Below, in pieces: positions 1-5,548 of a DNA stretch of 5,548 nucleotides. Numbering within the stretch: the first letter of the stretch is position 1; the number at the start of each line of letters is the position of its first letter. The notes beneath the pieces are model-generated. The model ran no database searches and was not told where the DNA came from. It was given only the letters and a program-made list of their open reading frames with translations. Source of the stretch: an uncultured Blautia sp. (lineage in GTDB: Bacteria; Bacillota; Clostridia; Lachnospirales; Lachnospiraceae). A program made the position numbers and the translations under genes. The stretch is from contig CAKSAW010000073.1 of NCBI GenBank assembly GCA_934437695.1, positions 1-5,548 on the forward strand. The letters are read 5' to 3'.

Positions 1-932
1 TTGTATTTTCGTTCTCAGTGGTGGTTATGGTAAGCCTGTCTTTTGAAAAGATTTTCCAGGCTGTGGGCAGAATGAAGCTGACAATGGTCAGTCTGATGAT
101 CGGTTGTATTTCCAATATTATCCTGGATCCGCTGCTGATTTTCGGAGTGGGAATTTTTCCGGAAATGGGGATCAGAGGTGCTGCGCTGGCAACTGGTCTT
201 GGACAGGTATTTACAGTTATTGTATATCTGATCGCATATAAGAAATGCAGCATGCCAGTAGAAATCAGCAGAAAATATTTGAAGCTTAACAGGAACCTGG
301 ATGGGAAGCTATATATGGTAGGGATTCCTGCAATTCTGAATATTGCCCTGCCATCAGTTCTGATTTCTTTTTTGAATCAGATATTGTCTGCTTTTTCCGG
401 AAGTTATGTAGTGGTTCTGGGAATCTATTATAAGCTTCAGACTTTTTTATATCTGCCTGCAAGTGGCATTGTTCAGGGAATGCGTCCACTGATAGGATAT
501 AATTACGGAGCAGGGGAAGTAAAGAGGGTAAAGAAGCTTTTCGGACTATCTGCCTGTCTGAACGGGATGATCATGCTGGCAGGAACGATCATCTGTTTTG
601 CGTTATCCGGATCATTGATGGGAATGTTTACTGAGAATCCGGAAACTATAAGACTTGGCACTACGGCATTGCGGATCATCAGTATTGGATTTATTCCATC
701 TGCTATTTCTGTTACAGCTTCAGGAGCATTAGAAGGACTGGGCAAAGGTACCCAGTCCCTGGTGATTTCGTTATTAAGATATATTATAGTGATTATTCCG
801 GCAGCATATCTGCTGTGCTTCTGGGCAGGTCCGGGAGCTGTGTGGAATGCTTTCTGGATCTGTGAAGTTACAACAGCAGTGGCAGTCTGCATTGGCATTA
901 AATACTGCAGCGTTTTTCCAGATGCCGGCTGA
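1..932 (+). CDS. MATE family efflux transporter, 5'-truncated by window edge
   Basis: This is an inner-membrane multidrug/toxin extrusion (MATE) antiporter, a family that exports organic compounds using a Na+ or H+ gradient; the substrate cannot be told. The frame is open from base 3 with no stop and no ribosome-binding site before the GTG at 18, so the true start lies outside the window. 309 codons are visible, and alignment by eye with the neighbouring full-length MATE suggests about 150 N-terminal residues are missing. Numbering from the first visible codon, family marks are NIILDPLLIFG at 38-48 (end of the first MatE repeat), PLIGYNYGAG at 162-171 and GALEGLGKG at 241-249 in the second repeat. 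Long hydrophobic stretches fit about eight membrane segments. The TGA stop at 930-932 lies inside the coding sequence of the convergent MATE gene. No terminator follows closely. Family call is firm; subfamily and substrate are not. Confidence 0.93.
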   Translation, partial: VFSFSVVVMVSLSFEKIFQAVGRMKLTMVSLMIGCISNIILDPLLIFGVGIFPEMGIRGAALATGLGQVFTVIVYLIAYKKCSMPVEISRKYLKLNRNLDGKLYMVGIPAILNIALPSVLISFLNQILSAFSGSYVVVLGIYYKLQTFLYLPASGIVQGMRPLIGYNYGAGEVKRVKKLFGLSACLNGMIMLAGTIICFALSGSLMGMFTENPETIRLGTTALRIISIGFIPSAISVTASGALEGLGKGTQSLVISLLRYIIVIIPAAYLLCFWAGPGAVWNAFWICEVTTAVAVCIGIKYCSVFPDAG

Positions 933-2256
933 TCAGGAGCAGAAATACAATTGTAGAGAGGACAGAACTGATACCGTCAGCTACAGGTTCTGCAAAAAAT
1001 GCAGCTTTTGCACCAAAGAAAACAGGCAGGATAATAGCGCTGAGGACAAAAAGTGATTTTCTTGTCACTGACAGTGCAAGTCCTGTTTTGGGGCATTCAA
1101 GGGCAGTAAGTCCATCAACGAAAACATACTGGAAGCTCAAAGGTATGATCATCAGCGTATAGGTATGGATCGCCCACACAGAGAAACTGATATATTGAGG
1201 ATCCGATGTGAATAGCAGAACAAAGTACCGGGGGATAAGCCTTGAGAGAAGAAACATAAGGGTGGTAAAGATAAGCATTAGCTTCAGAATATTTCTCTCT
1301 GCATCTTTGACTCTGTCTGCACGCTTTGCACCGTAGTTATAGCTCAGGATCGCCTGGGTGCCGCCGCTGATCCCTAACATAGGAGAGGTGATCAGAAGCA
1401 TATAGCTCTGTGCGATCGTTGCACAGGTGATAAACATATCTCCCTGAGCCTCACCACCGTATTTCTGGAGGACTGTATTCATAAGGATCAGGATCAGACT
1501 GTCAGTGGCAAGGATCAGAAAAGGGGAAAAACCCAGAGAAATGATCCTGCCAATGACTTTCAGATCGTACTGCCCAAATGTGATTCTTACAGGAACTTTT
1601 TTTCCAAACAGAAATTTCATGGCAAAAATGCAGGACAGGATCTGTGAGATCACAGTTGCAATAGCTGCTCCGGCGATACCCATATGGAAACCAAAGATAA
1701 ACACGGGATCTAACAGGATATTGCATCCTGCACCGATCAGAACCGTAAACATTCCTACAAGTGGAAATCCCTGACAGTTAATAAAGTAATTCAGGCCTGT
1801 AGCCATCAGCGCAAAAAAAGTACCGGCAGTGTAAATGGTCAGATAAGTGTTGGCATATGGAAAAGTAGCCCCACTTGCACCAAACCACATAAGCAGCCGG
1901 TCTTTTAACAAAAGGAAGCTGACAGTCAGCAGAACAGAGAAAATACTGAGCATAAGAAAAGAATTTGACAGTACCTGTTCTGCTTTTTTTGTGTTTTTTT
2001 CACCCATCCGGATTCCCATGGTAATGGAACCGCCGATTCCTACCAGTGTACCAAATGAAGTGAGAAGTGTGACAATAGGCCCGCATACTCCTGCGCCTGC
2101 CAGGGCAAGTGTGCCGTGTCCGGCAATATGTCCGATATACATTCTGTCGATGATACTGTAAAGTACATTGACAAACTGTGCTGTCATTGAAGGGACGGCA
2201 AGCTGGAGGACCAGAGTGCGTATGGGAGCCTTGCCAAGATCTGCTGTTGTGTTCAT
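898..2256 (-). CDS. MATE family efflux transporter, full length
   Basis: This is a complete 452-residue cation-coupled efflux transporter of the MATE family, at the family's usual length of about 450, with two MatE repeats (roughly residues 15-210 and 240-440) and about twelve hydrophobic segments. Family marks include YSIIDRMYIG at 33-42, with the conserved Asp37 of the first helix, NILLDPVFIFG at 179-189, and QAILSYNYGAKRADRVK at 301-317. It is homologous to the convergent partner, with the same LDP-IFG and YNYGA elements, but has a shorter loop after the LDP element, so the two are not a recent duplication. The ATG at 2254-2256 is preceded by GAGGA (2265-2269) at 8 nt spacing. Its 3' end overlaps the other MATE gene by 35 bp. 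The upstream gene on the same strand ends 107 bp away, so read-through co-transcription is possible. Substrate unknown. Confidence 0.95.
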   Translation of the reverse strand: MNTTADLGKAPIRTLVLQLAVPSMTAQFVNVLYSIIDRMYIGHIAGHGTLALAGAGVCGPIVTLLTSFGTLVGIGGSITMGIRMGEKNTKKAEQVLSNSFLMLSIFSVLLTVSFLLLKDRLLMWFGASGATFPYANTYLTIYTAGTFFALMATGLNYFINCQGFPLVGMFTVLIGAGCNILLDPVFIFGFHMGIAGAAIATVISQILSCIFAMKFLFGKKVPVRITFGQYDLKVIGRIISLGFSPFLILATDSLILILMNTVLQKYGGEAQGDMFITCATIAQSYMLLITSPMLGISGGTQAILSYNYGAKRADRVKDAERNILKLMLIFTTLMFLLSRLIPRYFVLLFTSDPQYISFSVWAIHTYTLMIIPLSFQYVFVDGLTALECPKTGLALSVTRKSLFVLSAIILPVFFGAKAAFFAEPVADGISSVLSTIVFLLLISRHLEKRCSI

Positions 2257-2280
2257 TGCTTATTTCCTCATCCGTTCGAA

Positions 2281-2324
2281 AGGGACTGCCACGCCTGTCT
2301 GCGCAGCAGTCCCTGATTTTTTTT
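2281..2324 (+). terminator. Hairpin plus T-tract: + strand intrinsic terminator
   Basis: AGGGACTGC (2281-2289) pairs perfectly over 9 bp with GCAGTCCCT (2306-2314). Inside, after a 2x2 internal loop, CGC (2292-2294) can pair with GCG (2301-2303) around a six-base loop. Eight consecutive T follow at 2317-2324, so the structure has the form of a Rho-independent terminator for RNA made from the + strand. Both flanking genes run on the - strand, where only three T follow the stem, so termination there should be weak. In the - strand transcript the same hairpin sits 11 nt upstream of the Shine-Dalgarno site of the full-length MATE gene. The structure is seen directly; the direction and biological role are inferred. 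Confidence 0.72.
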
Positions 2325-2363
2325 ATAAAATTAAAATTTTGTTGCTTATCTTATTGTGTGAAT

Positions 2364-4016
2364 TCAGGCAGCATCTGCTGCTTCATCAGTCTCTGTATAT
2401 GTATCGGTATCTGCTGAAGAACTTCCACCACTGAGAATATAAGTGACAACCTCATCCGGAACACCGGCCGCGGACAGATTCTCCATGATCGAAGTAAAAT
2501 CGAGAGTGGCTGCATAATCATTCATATCCTCATCATTGGATGCATCGCAAACATCCTTAAGAGATGCCAGATCCGGGATATCAACAGTCTCTCCTGCACC
2601 GGAGGTAATACTGAGTGTGCCAAGAGTGCTGCCTGCACTTTCTACAGAGAGTGCAACAGAGCCGGAGGTCTTTTCAGAACTCAGATCTAATACAAGTGCA
2701 AAATTCTCAAGCATTGCAAGAGAATCATCTTCTGTATCACCTGCAGGGAAGGTGATAGTGTAGTTTCCGTTTAAATAACCTTCCTTAATGGAAGCTGTGT
2801 CATAATCCTTTACTTCAATAACAGATAAAACAGTACCTCCAGTGGAAAATTCATAGGTTCCATTTAATTTATCACCATCGATCTGACCGGAACCGGACAG
2901 TACATAGTCGGATTCATCGTCAGGTGTGAAAGAAAGAAGGTAACCAAAGTCGGAACCATTTTCCGGCATCTGCCATGTCAGGACAGGTGTATCTGTATCA
3001 TTTTCGTGGAGACTGATCTCACGGCCGGCGATCCTGCCATTTTCGTCTACCCAGATCCTGGTGGAGATATAAGACTCATCAGAGTCGTCTGTATCTGTAT
3101 TTTTCAGAGCATCAAGACCTGTATCTATACTTTCAGTGAAGCTGTCATACAGGTTTTCACCGTCTGAAAGCTTTTCAGACCAGGAATCAAGAAGCTTTTT
3201 GATATCTTCATCTGATTTAGCTGCTTCCAGAATGTCAGTACCGGTTTTTATGGCATCTGCAGCTGAGATCTGTCCTTCATATACAGTACATTCCTGACTG
3301 ATATCACCGGCTGTAAGAGTGGCCTGACTGCCATCCACCTCTGTCAGATTATCAAAGAGCATGGAACCGTATTTATCCAGAAGTGTCTCTACAACAGCTG
3401 CCTCTGGCATGGAAGCTGACAGATCAGACATCAGGGAAGCTGACAGGCTGAGACTCTCGGAATAAGCAGATGCAAGACTGTCTGCATCTGCAGGAATATC
3501 TGCATTTTCAATATCTTCTTCTATAGTAGCTGTCTGCTGTTCAGTGGCTTCTTTCAGGTTGGTTTTTAAATATTTATCGGAAAGCTCAGGGATACGCATA
3601 TAGATATCCTGGGTTTCCGGGTCAAGATAATATTCCAAAGTGCAGACCAGATTATCATTGAGGAGAACTTTCATAAGAGTTCCTGTCTGTCCGTCTGCGA
3701 AAGTACTTGTAGTGGAGAGAGTGATATCATTCATCCAGGAAACATCAAAAGGTGCGATAAATCCCAGAAGAGAACGTCCGGAATCTTCAAGTTTCAGAGA
3801 AATATCACCCTGAACTCCGGAAATGAGAGACTGGCTTTCTTCCAGAGATGTTGCATAGGCACCGGCCATGTCCTTTACTTTTTCAGACCATGCGTTTTTT
3901 TCGATGGAGGAGTAGCTGTCTGCAGCATATACTGCAGAAGAAAGTGCAGCAGCACTTAAAAGGCCGGCTGTACAGATGGCAGTTGCTTTTTTTAACCATT
4001 TTTTCTTTGTTTTCAT
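2364..4016 (-). CDS. Exported acidic Ser/Asp-rich protein of unknown function (550 aa)
   Basis: I do not recognise this gene. The protein opens with a clear Sec signal peptide: a basic n-region (MKTKKKWLKK), a hydrophobic core at 11-27 and a VYA-A site predicting cleavage after residue 31. Cys15 is not in a lipobox (residue before it is Ile), and there is no LPXTG motif or C-terminal membrane anchor, so it is probably released or loosely cell-associated. Residues 95-155 and 315-475 look like runs of beta strands with alternating hydrophobic residues (for example QDIYMRIPELSDKYL at 136-150); 157-300 looks mostly helical and Ser/Ala/Leu-rich; the tail (531-550) is acidic and low in complexity. 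The strand pattern faintly recalls the LolA/LppX-like half-barrels of many Gram-positive exported proteins, but that is a guess. The ATG has AAGGGGG (4024-4030) 7 nt upstream. Its neighbours do not reveal its role. Confidence 0.85.
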   Translation of the reverse strand: MKTKKKWLKKATAICTAGLLSAAALSSAVYAADSYSSIEKNAWSEKVKDMAGAYATSLEESQSLISGVQGDISLKLEDSGRSLLGFIAPFDVSWMNDITLSTTSTFADGQTGTLMKVLLNDNLVCTLEYYLDPETQDIYMRIPELSDKYLKTNLKEATEQQTATIEEDIENADIPADADSLASAYSESLSLSASLMSDLSASMPEAAVVETLLDKYGSMLFDNLTEVDGSQATLTAGDISQECTVYEGQISAADAIKTGTDILEAAKSDEDIKKLLDSWSEKLSDGENLYDSFTESIDTGLDALKNTDTDDSDESYISTRIWVDENGRIAGREISLHENDTDTPVLTWQMPENGSDFGYLLSFTPDDESDYVLSGSGQIDGDKLNGTYEFSTGGTVLSVIEVKDYDTASIKEGYLNGNYTITFPAGDTEDDSLAMLENFALVLDLSSEKTSGSVALSVESAGSTLGTLSITSGAGETVDIPDLASLKDVCDASNDEDMNDYAATLDFTSIMENLSAAGVPDEVVTYILSGGSSSADTDTYTETDEAADAA

Positions 4017-4148
4017 AAAGACACCCCCTTATGTTCTTTAAAAAATCTTATGTGATGATAGTGTATTTCAGGACATTCTTTTTCTGAAGAAATTTCTGAC
4101 ATACATATCGGGCTGAAAGATCAACTTAAGACAATTTTACCAGATATA

Positions 4149-4176
4149 TATATAAAAAGCTATATTTTTTCGACAA
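4149..4176 (-). promoter_or_regulatory. Weak promoter candidate for the 550-aa exported protein; rest of the 4017-4243 gap unassigned
   Basis: On the - strand, TTGTCG (4176-4171) is followed after 16 bp by TATATA (4154-4149); alternating TA makes the exact -10 register uncertain. It would give a leader of about 125 nt before the gene starting at 4016. Nothing better was found in this 227-bp AT-rich gap. I also see no convincing intrinsic terminator behind the lysR stop at 4244, so read-through from lysR remains possible. The AT-richness makes chance matches likely. Confidence 0.3.
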
Positions 4177-4193
4177 TATGTGAAAAAATATTG
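4174..4193. repeat. Short inverted repeat CAATAT-N8-ATATTG
   Basis: Perfect 6-bp arms, 4174-4179 and 4188-4193, overlap the -35 of the promoter candidate for the exported-protein gene. Placement would suit a repressor or activator site, but short AT-rich dyads arise often by chance in such a gap, and no T-tract follows to make it a terminator. Confidence 0.3.
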
Positions 4194-4243
4194 GTTTGTA
4201 CAGAAAAACTCAGAATATTCTTATGTATCAGTGAACAAGGGTG

Positions 4244-5179
4244 TTACGGATGAAGCATTTTGAGAAATTCATCCATGGCTCTGCTGATATAACGTCCTTT
4301 TTTCCAGTAGAAATATACATTTCTGCTGCAGGTATTTCCGGGAAGCTTGTAGAATACAAGCTCTGGATTTACAGGTACACGGGAGAGAAGCATATCTCCT
4401 ATAAAGGTGATCCCCATACCTAAACAGGTAATATTATAGGCAGTCATCTGCTGGTCCAGCTGGAATGCGATATCAGGGAAAAAATGGTTCTCCTGACAGA
4501 TATTCAGGGCGCGTTTTCCTGTATCATTGTCATTTTTCAGAAAAATAAAAGGTTCTGCTGCAAAAGAATGCAGGGGAACTGCAGGGATCTTCTCAGAGAG
4601 AAAACTTCTGTTCCGGATTTTTTCTATGGGAATCTGGTAATCTGTAAGTCTTTTATTTATGGAAAAACTCTTTGGAACCACCAGAAGAAGCTGTTCTCTC
4701 TGGTAAATGGTCTGATCAAAGCTGCGTTCGTCCAGACTGCAGTTATCGATCATAAAGTCAAGCTTTCCGGTCTGAAGAAGATGGGAGAGATTGGCAGTGC
4801 TTTCTTCTGTAAGAGATATTTTTATAAGTGGATATTTCCGGGAAAAATCTGCGATAAGGGGTGGCAGTACCCAGGAAGAAAAGAAATTACTGCCTCCGAT
4901 ATTCAGAACTCCGGTTTTCAGTTCGCCCCAGTCAAGGATAAAGTCCTGAAAATTCTTTTCGATACCCATGATATGCTCCACTGCCTGGATATATCTTTCG
5001 CCGCATTCTGTCAGCTGAAGGGGTTTGGTACTGCGGTCAAAGACAGGATAACCGATCCGTTTCTCAATTCTTTTTACATTGGCGCTGAGAGAAGGCTGGG
5101 AGATAAACAGATTGGCAGCAGCCCTGGAAAAGCTTTTTTCTTTATATACTTCATAGATATATTCCATTCCCTGAAACAT
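4244..5179 (-). CDS. LysR-family transcriptional regulator, probable regulator of divergent aspA
   Basis: This is a full-length LysR-type regulator of 311 residues (family usually about 290-330). The N-terminal winged helix-turn-helix spans about residues 1-62: SFSRAAANLFISQPSLSANV at 16-35 is the HTH with its recognition helix, followed by the RIEKRIGYPVFDRS wing region at 37-50 and the linker helix to about 85. The effector-binding domain runs from about 90 to 300, opening with LNIGGSNFFSSWVLPPLIADF at 92-112, typical of the family's ligand pocket; the ligand is unknown. The start at 5179 is set by AGGAGG 9 nt upstream; Met5 is a less likely start. It is divergent from aspA across 139 bp holding a LysR-type dyad, the usual arrangement of such a regulator and its target. 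It likely represses its own promoter, because the dyad lies downstream of its predicted start point. Confidence 0.95.
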   Translation of the reverse strand: MFQGMEYIYEVYKEKSFSRAAANLFISQPSLSANVKRIEKRIGYPVFDRSTKPLQLTECGERYIQAVEHIMGIEKNFQDFILDWGELKTGVLNIGGSNFFSSWVLPPLIADFSRKYPLIKISLTEESTANLSHLLQTGKLDFMIDNCSLDERSFDQTIYQREQLLLVVPKSFSINKRLTDYQIPIEKIRNRSFLSEKIPAVPLHSFAAEPFIFLKNDNDTGKRALNICQENHFFPDIAFQLDQQMTAYNITCLGMGITFIGDMLLSRVPVNPELVFYKLPGNTCSRNVYFYWKKGRYISRAMDEFLKMLHP

Positions 5180-5188
5180 AAAAGTAAT

Positions 5189-5194
5189 CCTCCT
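5189..5194 (-). promoter_or_regulatory. Ribosome binding site fixing the lysR start
   Basis: On the - strand this reads AGGAGG, a perfect anti-16S match, 9 nt before the ATG at 5177-5179. An in-frame second ATG four codons later (5165-5167) would sit 21 nt from it, so the first ATG is preferred. Confidence 0.85.
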
Positions 5195-5202
5195 GACATG
5201 AA

Positions 5203-5229
5203 TATAACTTTAAGACTATATAAGTTATA
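5203..5229. promoter_or_regulatory. Probable LysR-type operator (TATAACTT-N11-AAGTTATA)
   Basis: Arms TATAACTT (5203-5210) and AAGTTATA (5222-5229) are perfect 8-bp inverted repeats separated by 11 nt, so the inner edge reads T-N11-A, the known form of LysR-type binding sites. Its centre (5216) is about 62 bp upstream of the predicted aspA start point near 5278, close to the usual recognition-site position around -65. It lies about 28 bp downstream of the predicted lysR start point near 5244, suiting autorepression. The dyad is seen directly; binding by the adjacent LysR protein is inferred. Confidence 0.7.
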
Positions 5230-5242
5230 AAAATATATGTAT

Positions 5243-5271
5243 TTGATTATATTATAGCAGGCATCTATAAT
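5243..5271 (+). promoter_or_regulatory. Predicted sigma-A-type promoter of aspA
   Basis: TTGATT (5243-5248, four of six consensus bases) is separated by exactly 17 bp from a perfect TATAAT (5266-5271). Transcription would begin near 5278, giving a leader of about 40 nt. The imperfect -35 is typical of promoters helped by a LysR-type activator bound upstream. It overlaps the lysR promoter on the other strand. Confidence 0.7.
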
Positions 5272-5279
5272 GAGGACAA
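5251..5279 (-). promoter_or_regulatory. Predicted sigma-A-type promoter of lysR
   Basis: On the - strand, TTGTCC (5279-5274, four of six consensus bases) and a perfect TATAAT (5256-5251) are separated by 17 bp. Transcription would begin near 5244 with a leader of about 65 nt that includes the operator dyad. The element shares 21 bp with the aspA promoter: the aspA -10 lies within its spacer, and this -10 lies within the aspA spacer, so the two cannot readily hold polymerase at once. Confidence 0.6.
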
Positions 5280-5318
5280 CAGGAACAAAATACTTCTTGA
5301 AATTGGGGGATTCATAAG

Positions 5319-5548
5319 ATGAGCGAAAACAAAAAAGTGGATTATCGTGTAGAAAGAGATTCTATTGGTGCAAAGGATGTTCCGGAAAATGTATATTACG
5401 GGGTACAGTCACTGCGTGCAGCAGAAAATTTTCATATTACAGGTTTAAATATGCATCCGGAAATCATCAACAGTCTTGCATATATCAAAAAGGCAGCAGC
5501 AATTACAAACTGTGAGATAGGACTTCTTGACAAGAAAAAGGCAAGTGC
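5319..5548 (+). CDS. aspA: Aspartate ammonia-lyase, 3'-truncated by window edge
   Basis: The enzyme converts L-aspartate to fumarate and ammonia in the cytoplasm, as a homotetramer of the fumarase/aspartase superfamily. Only the first 76 codons (plus two bases) are present. They show the family's N-terminal signature: YRVERDSIGAKDVPENVYYG at 9-28, then VQSLRAAENFHITG at 29-42 and INSLAYIKKAAAITN at 50-64, matching from memory the start of E. coli AspA and B. subtilis AnsB. The same N-terminal layout occurs in class II fumarases, but the YRVE-D and VYYGVQ(S/T)LRA-ENF-ITG pattern favours aspartase. The catalytic SS loop lies beyond the window. The ATG at 5319 has GGGGGA (5305-5310) 8 nt upstream. 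Start, promoter and operator point to control by the divergent LysR protein. Confidence 0.93.
   Translation, partial: MSENKKVDYRVERDSIGAKDVPENVYYGVQSLRAAENFHITGLNMHPEIINSLAYIKKAAAITNCEIGLLDKKKAS

Noticed and set aside
503..898. - strand open frame of 131 codons opposite the first MATE gene
   Set aside because: It is antisense to well-conserved MATE coding sequence and its translation shows no family features.
990..1009. Small hairpin CTGCA-AAAAA-TGCAG followed by four T, a possible terminator for the first MATE gene
   Set aside because: The stem is only 5 bp and the T-run is four bases, inside coding sequence of the opposing gene; too weak to call, though it is the only candidate close to the stop.
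1847..2161. + strand open frame of 104 codons opposite the second MATE gene
   Set aside because: It mirrors conserved MATE codons, has no credible start signal and has no recognisable protein features; the same holds for the shorter frames at 1505-1774, 847-1056 and 2536-2763.
2390..2430. Acidic, repeat-like C-terminal tail of the exported protein as a wall anchor
   Set aside because: There is no LPXTG-like motif, hydrophobic segment or basic tail, so no known sortase or membrane anchor is supported.
2168..2434. + strand open frame spanning the hairpin and gap between the MATE and exported-protein genes
   Set aside because: It runs through a terminator-like hairpin with a T-tract and then into the antisense of the exported-protein gene; there is no ribosome binding site or recognisable domain.
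4214..4223. Palindrome AGAATATTCT just downstream of the lysR stop as a terminator
   Set aside because: It is a loopless AT-rich palindrome without a GC-rich stem, so it would not form a stable terminator hairpin.
4484..5230. Long + strand open frame of 248 codons opposite lysR
   Set aside because: It lies wholly opposite the clear LysR coding sequence and the operator, has no recognisable domain, is Cys/Phe/Lys-rich in an implausible way, and lacks its own ribosome binding site.

Overview
The window looks like the chromosome of a low-to-mid GC Gram-positive anaerobe. It is most likely from class Clostridia, probably a Lachnospiraceae-type gut commensal. The basis is the purine-rich Shine-Dalgarno sites in front of every complete gene, sigma-A-like promoters in AT-rich gaps, a Sec signal peptide of Gram-positive style, and the style of the proteins (clostridial MATE pumps, a LysR regulator, an aspartate ammonia-lyase). 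Genus is not resolvable by eye.

Layout, left to right. Bases 1-932 (+) are the 3' two-thirds of a MATE-family efflux transporter, cut by the window edge. Bases 898-2256 (-) are a second, full-length MATE transporter (452 aa) pointing at the first; the two 3' ends overlap by 35 bp inside coding sequence. Bases 2257-2363 are a short gap holding a strong hairpin whose T-tract lies on the + strand, so it reads as an intrinsic terminator for + transcripts although no + gene lies next to it. Bases 2364-4016 (-) encode a 550-aa acidic, Ser/Asp-rich exported protein of unknown function. Bases 4017-4243 are an AT-rich gap with one weak promoter candidate. Bases 4244-5179 (-) encode a LysR-type regulator. 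Bases 5180-5318 are a compact divergent control region. From 5319 (+) to the window end is the N-terminus of aspartate ammonia-lyase (aspA).

The best-supported functional unit is the lysR/aspA pair. The gap contains an 8-bp perfect inverted repeat with an 11-nt spacer (the LysR-type T-N11-A form), centred about 62 bp upstream of the predicted aspA start point. It also holds two interlocked promoters, each with a perfect TATAAT and a 17-bp spacer, one for aspA and one for lysR. This predicts activation of aspA and autorepression of lysR by the LysR protein. AspA converts L-aspartate to fumarate plus ammonia, feeding nitrogen supply and fumarate reduction in anaerobes.

The left half is a transport-related cluster with unusual transcriptional geometry. 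Two homologous MATE genes overlap tail to tail with no terminator between them, and the nearest convincing + strand terminator lies just past the 5' end of the second pump gene. Read-through from the first pump could therefore produce a long RNA antisense to the second. I see no CRISPR array, tRNA, rRNA, insertion sequence or phage feature, and no clear novel defence or biosynthetic system.
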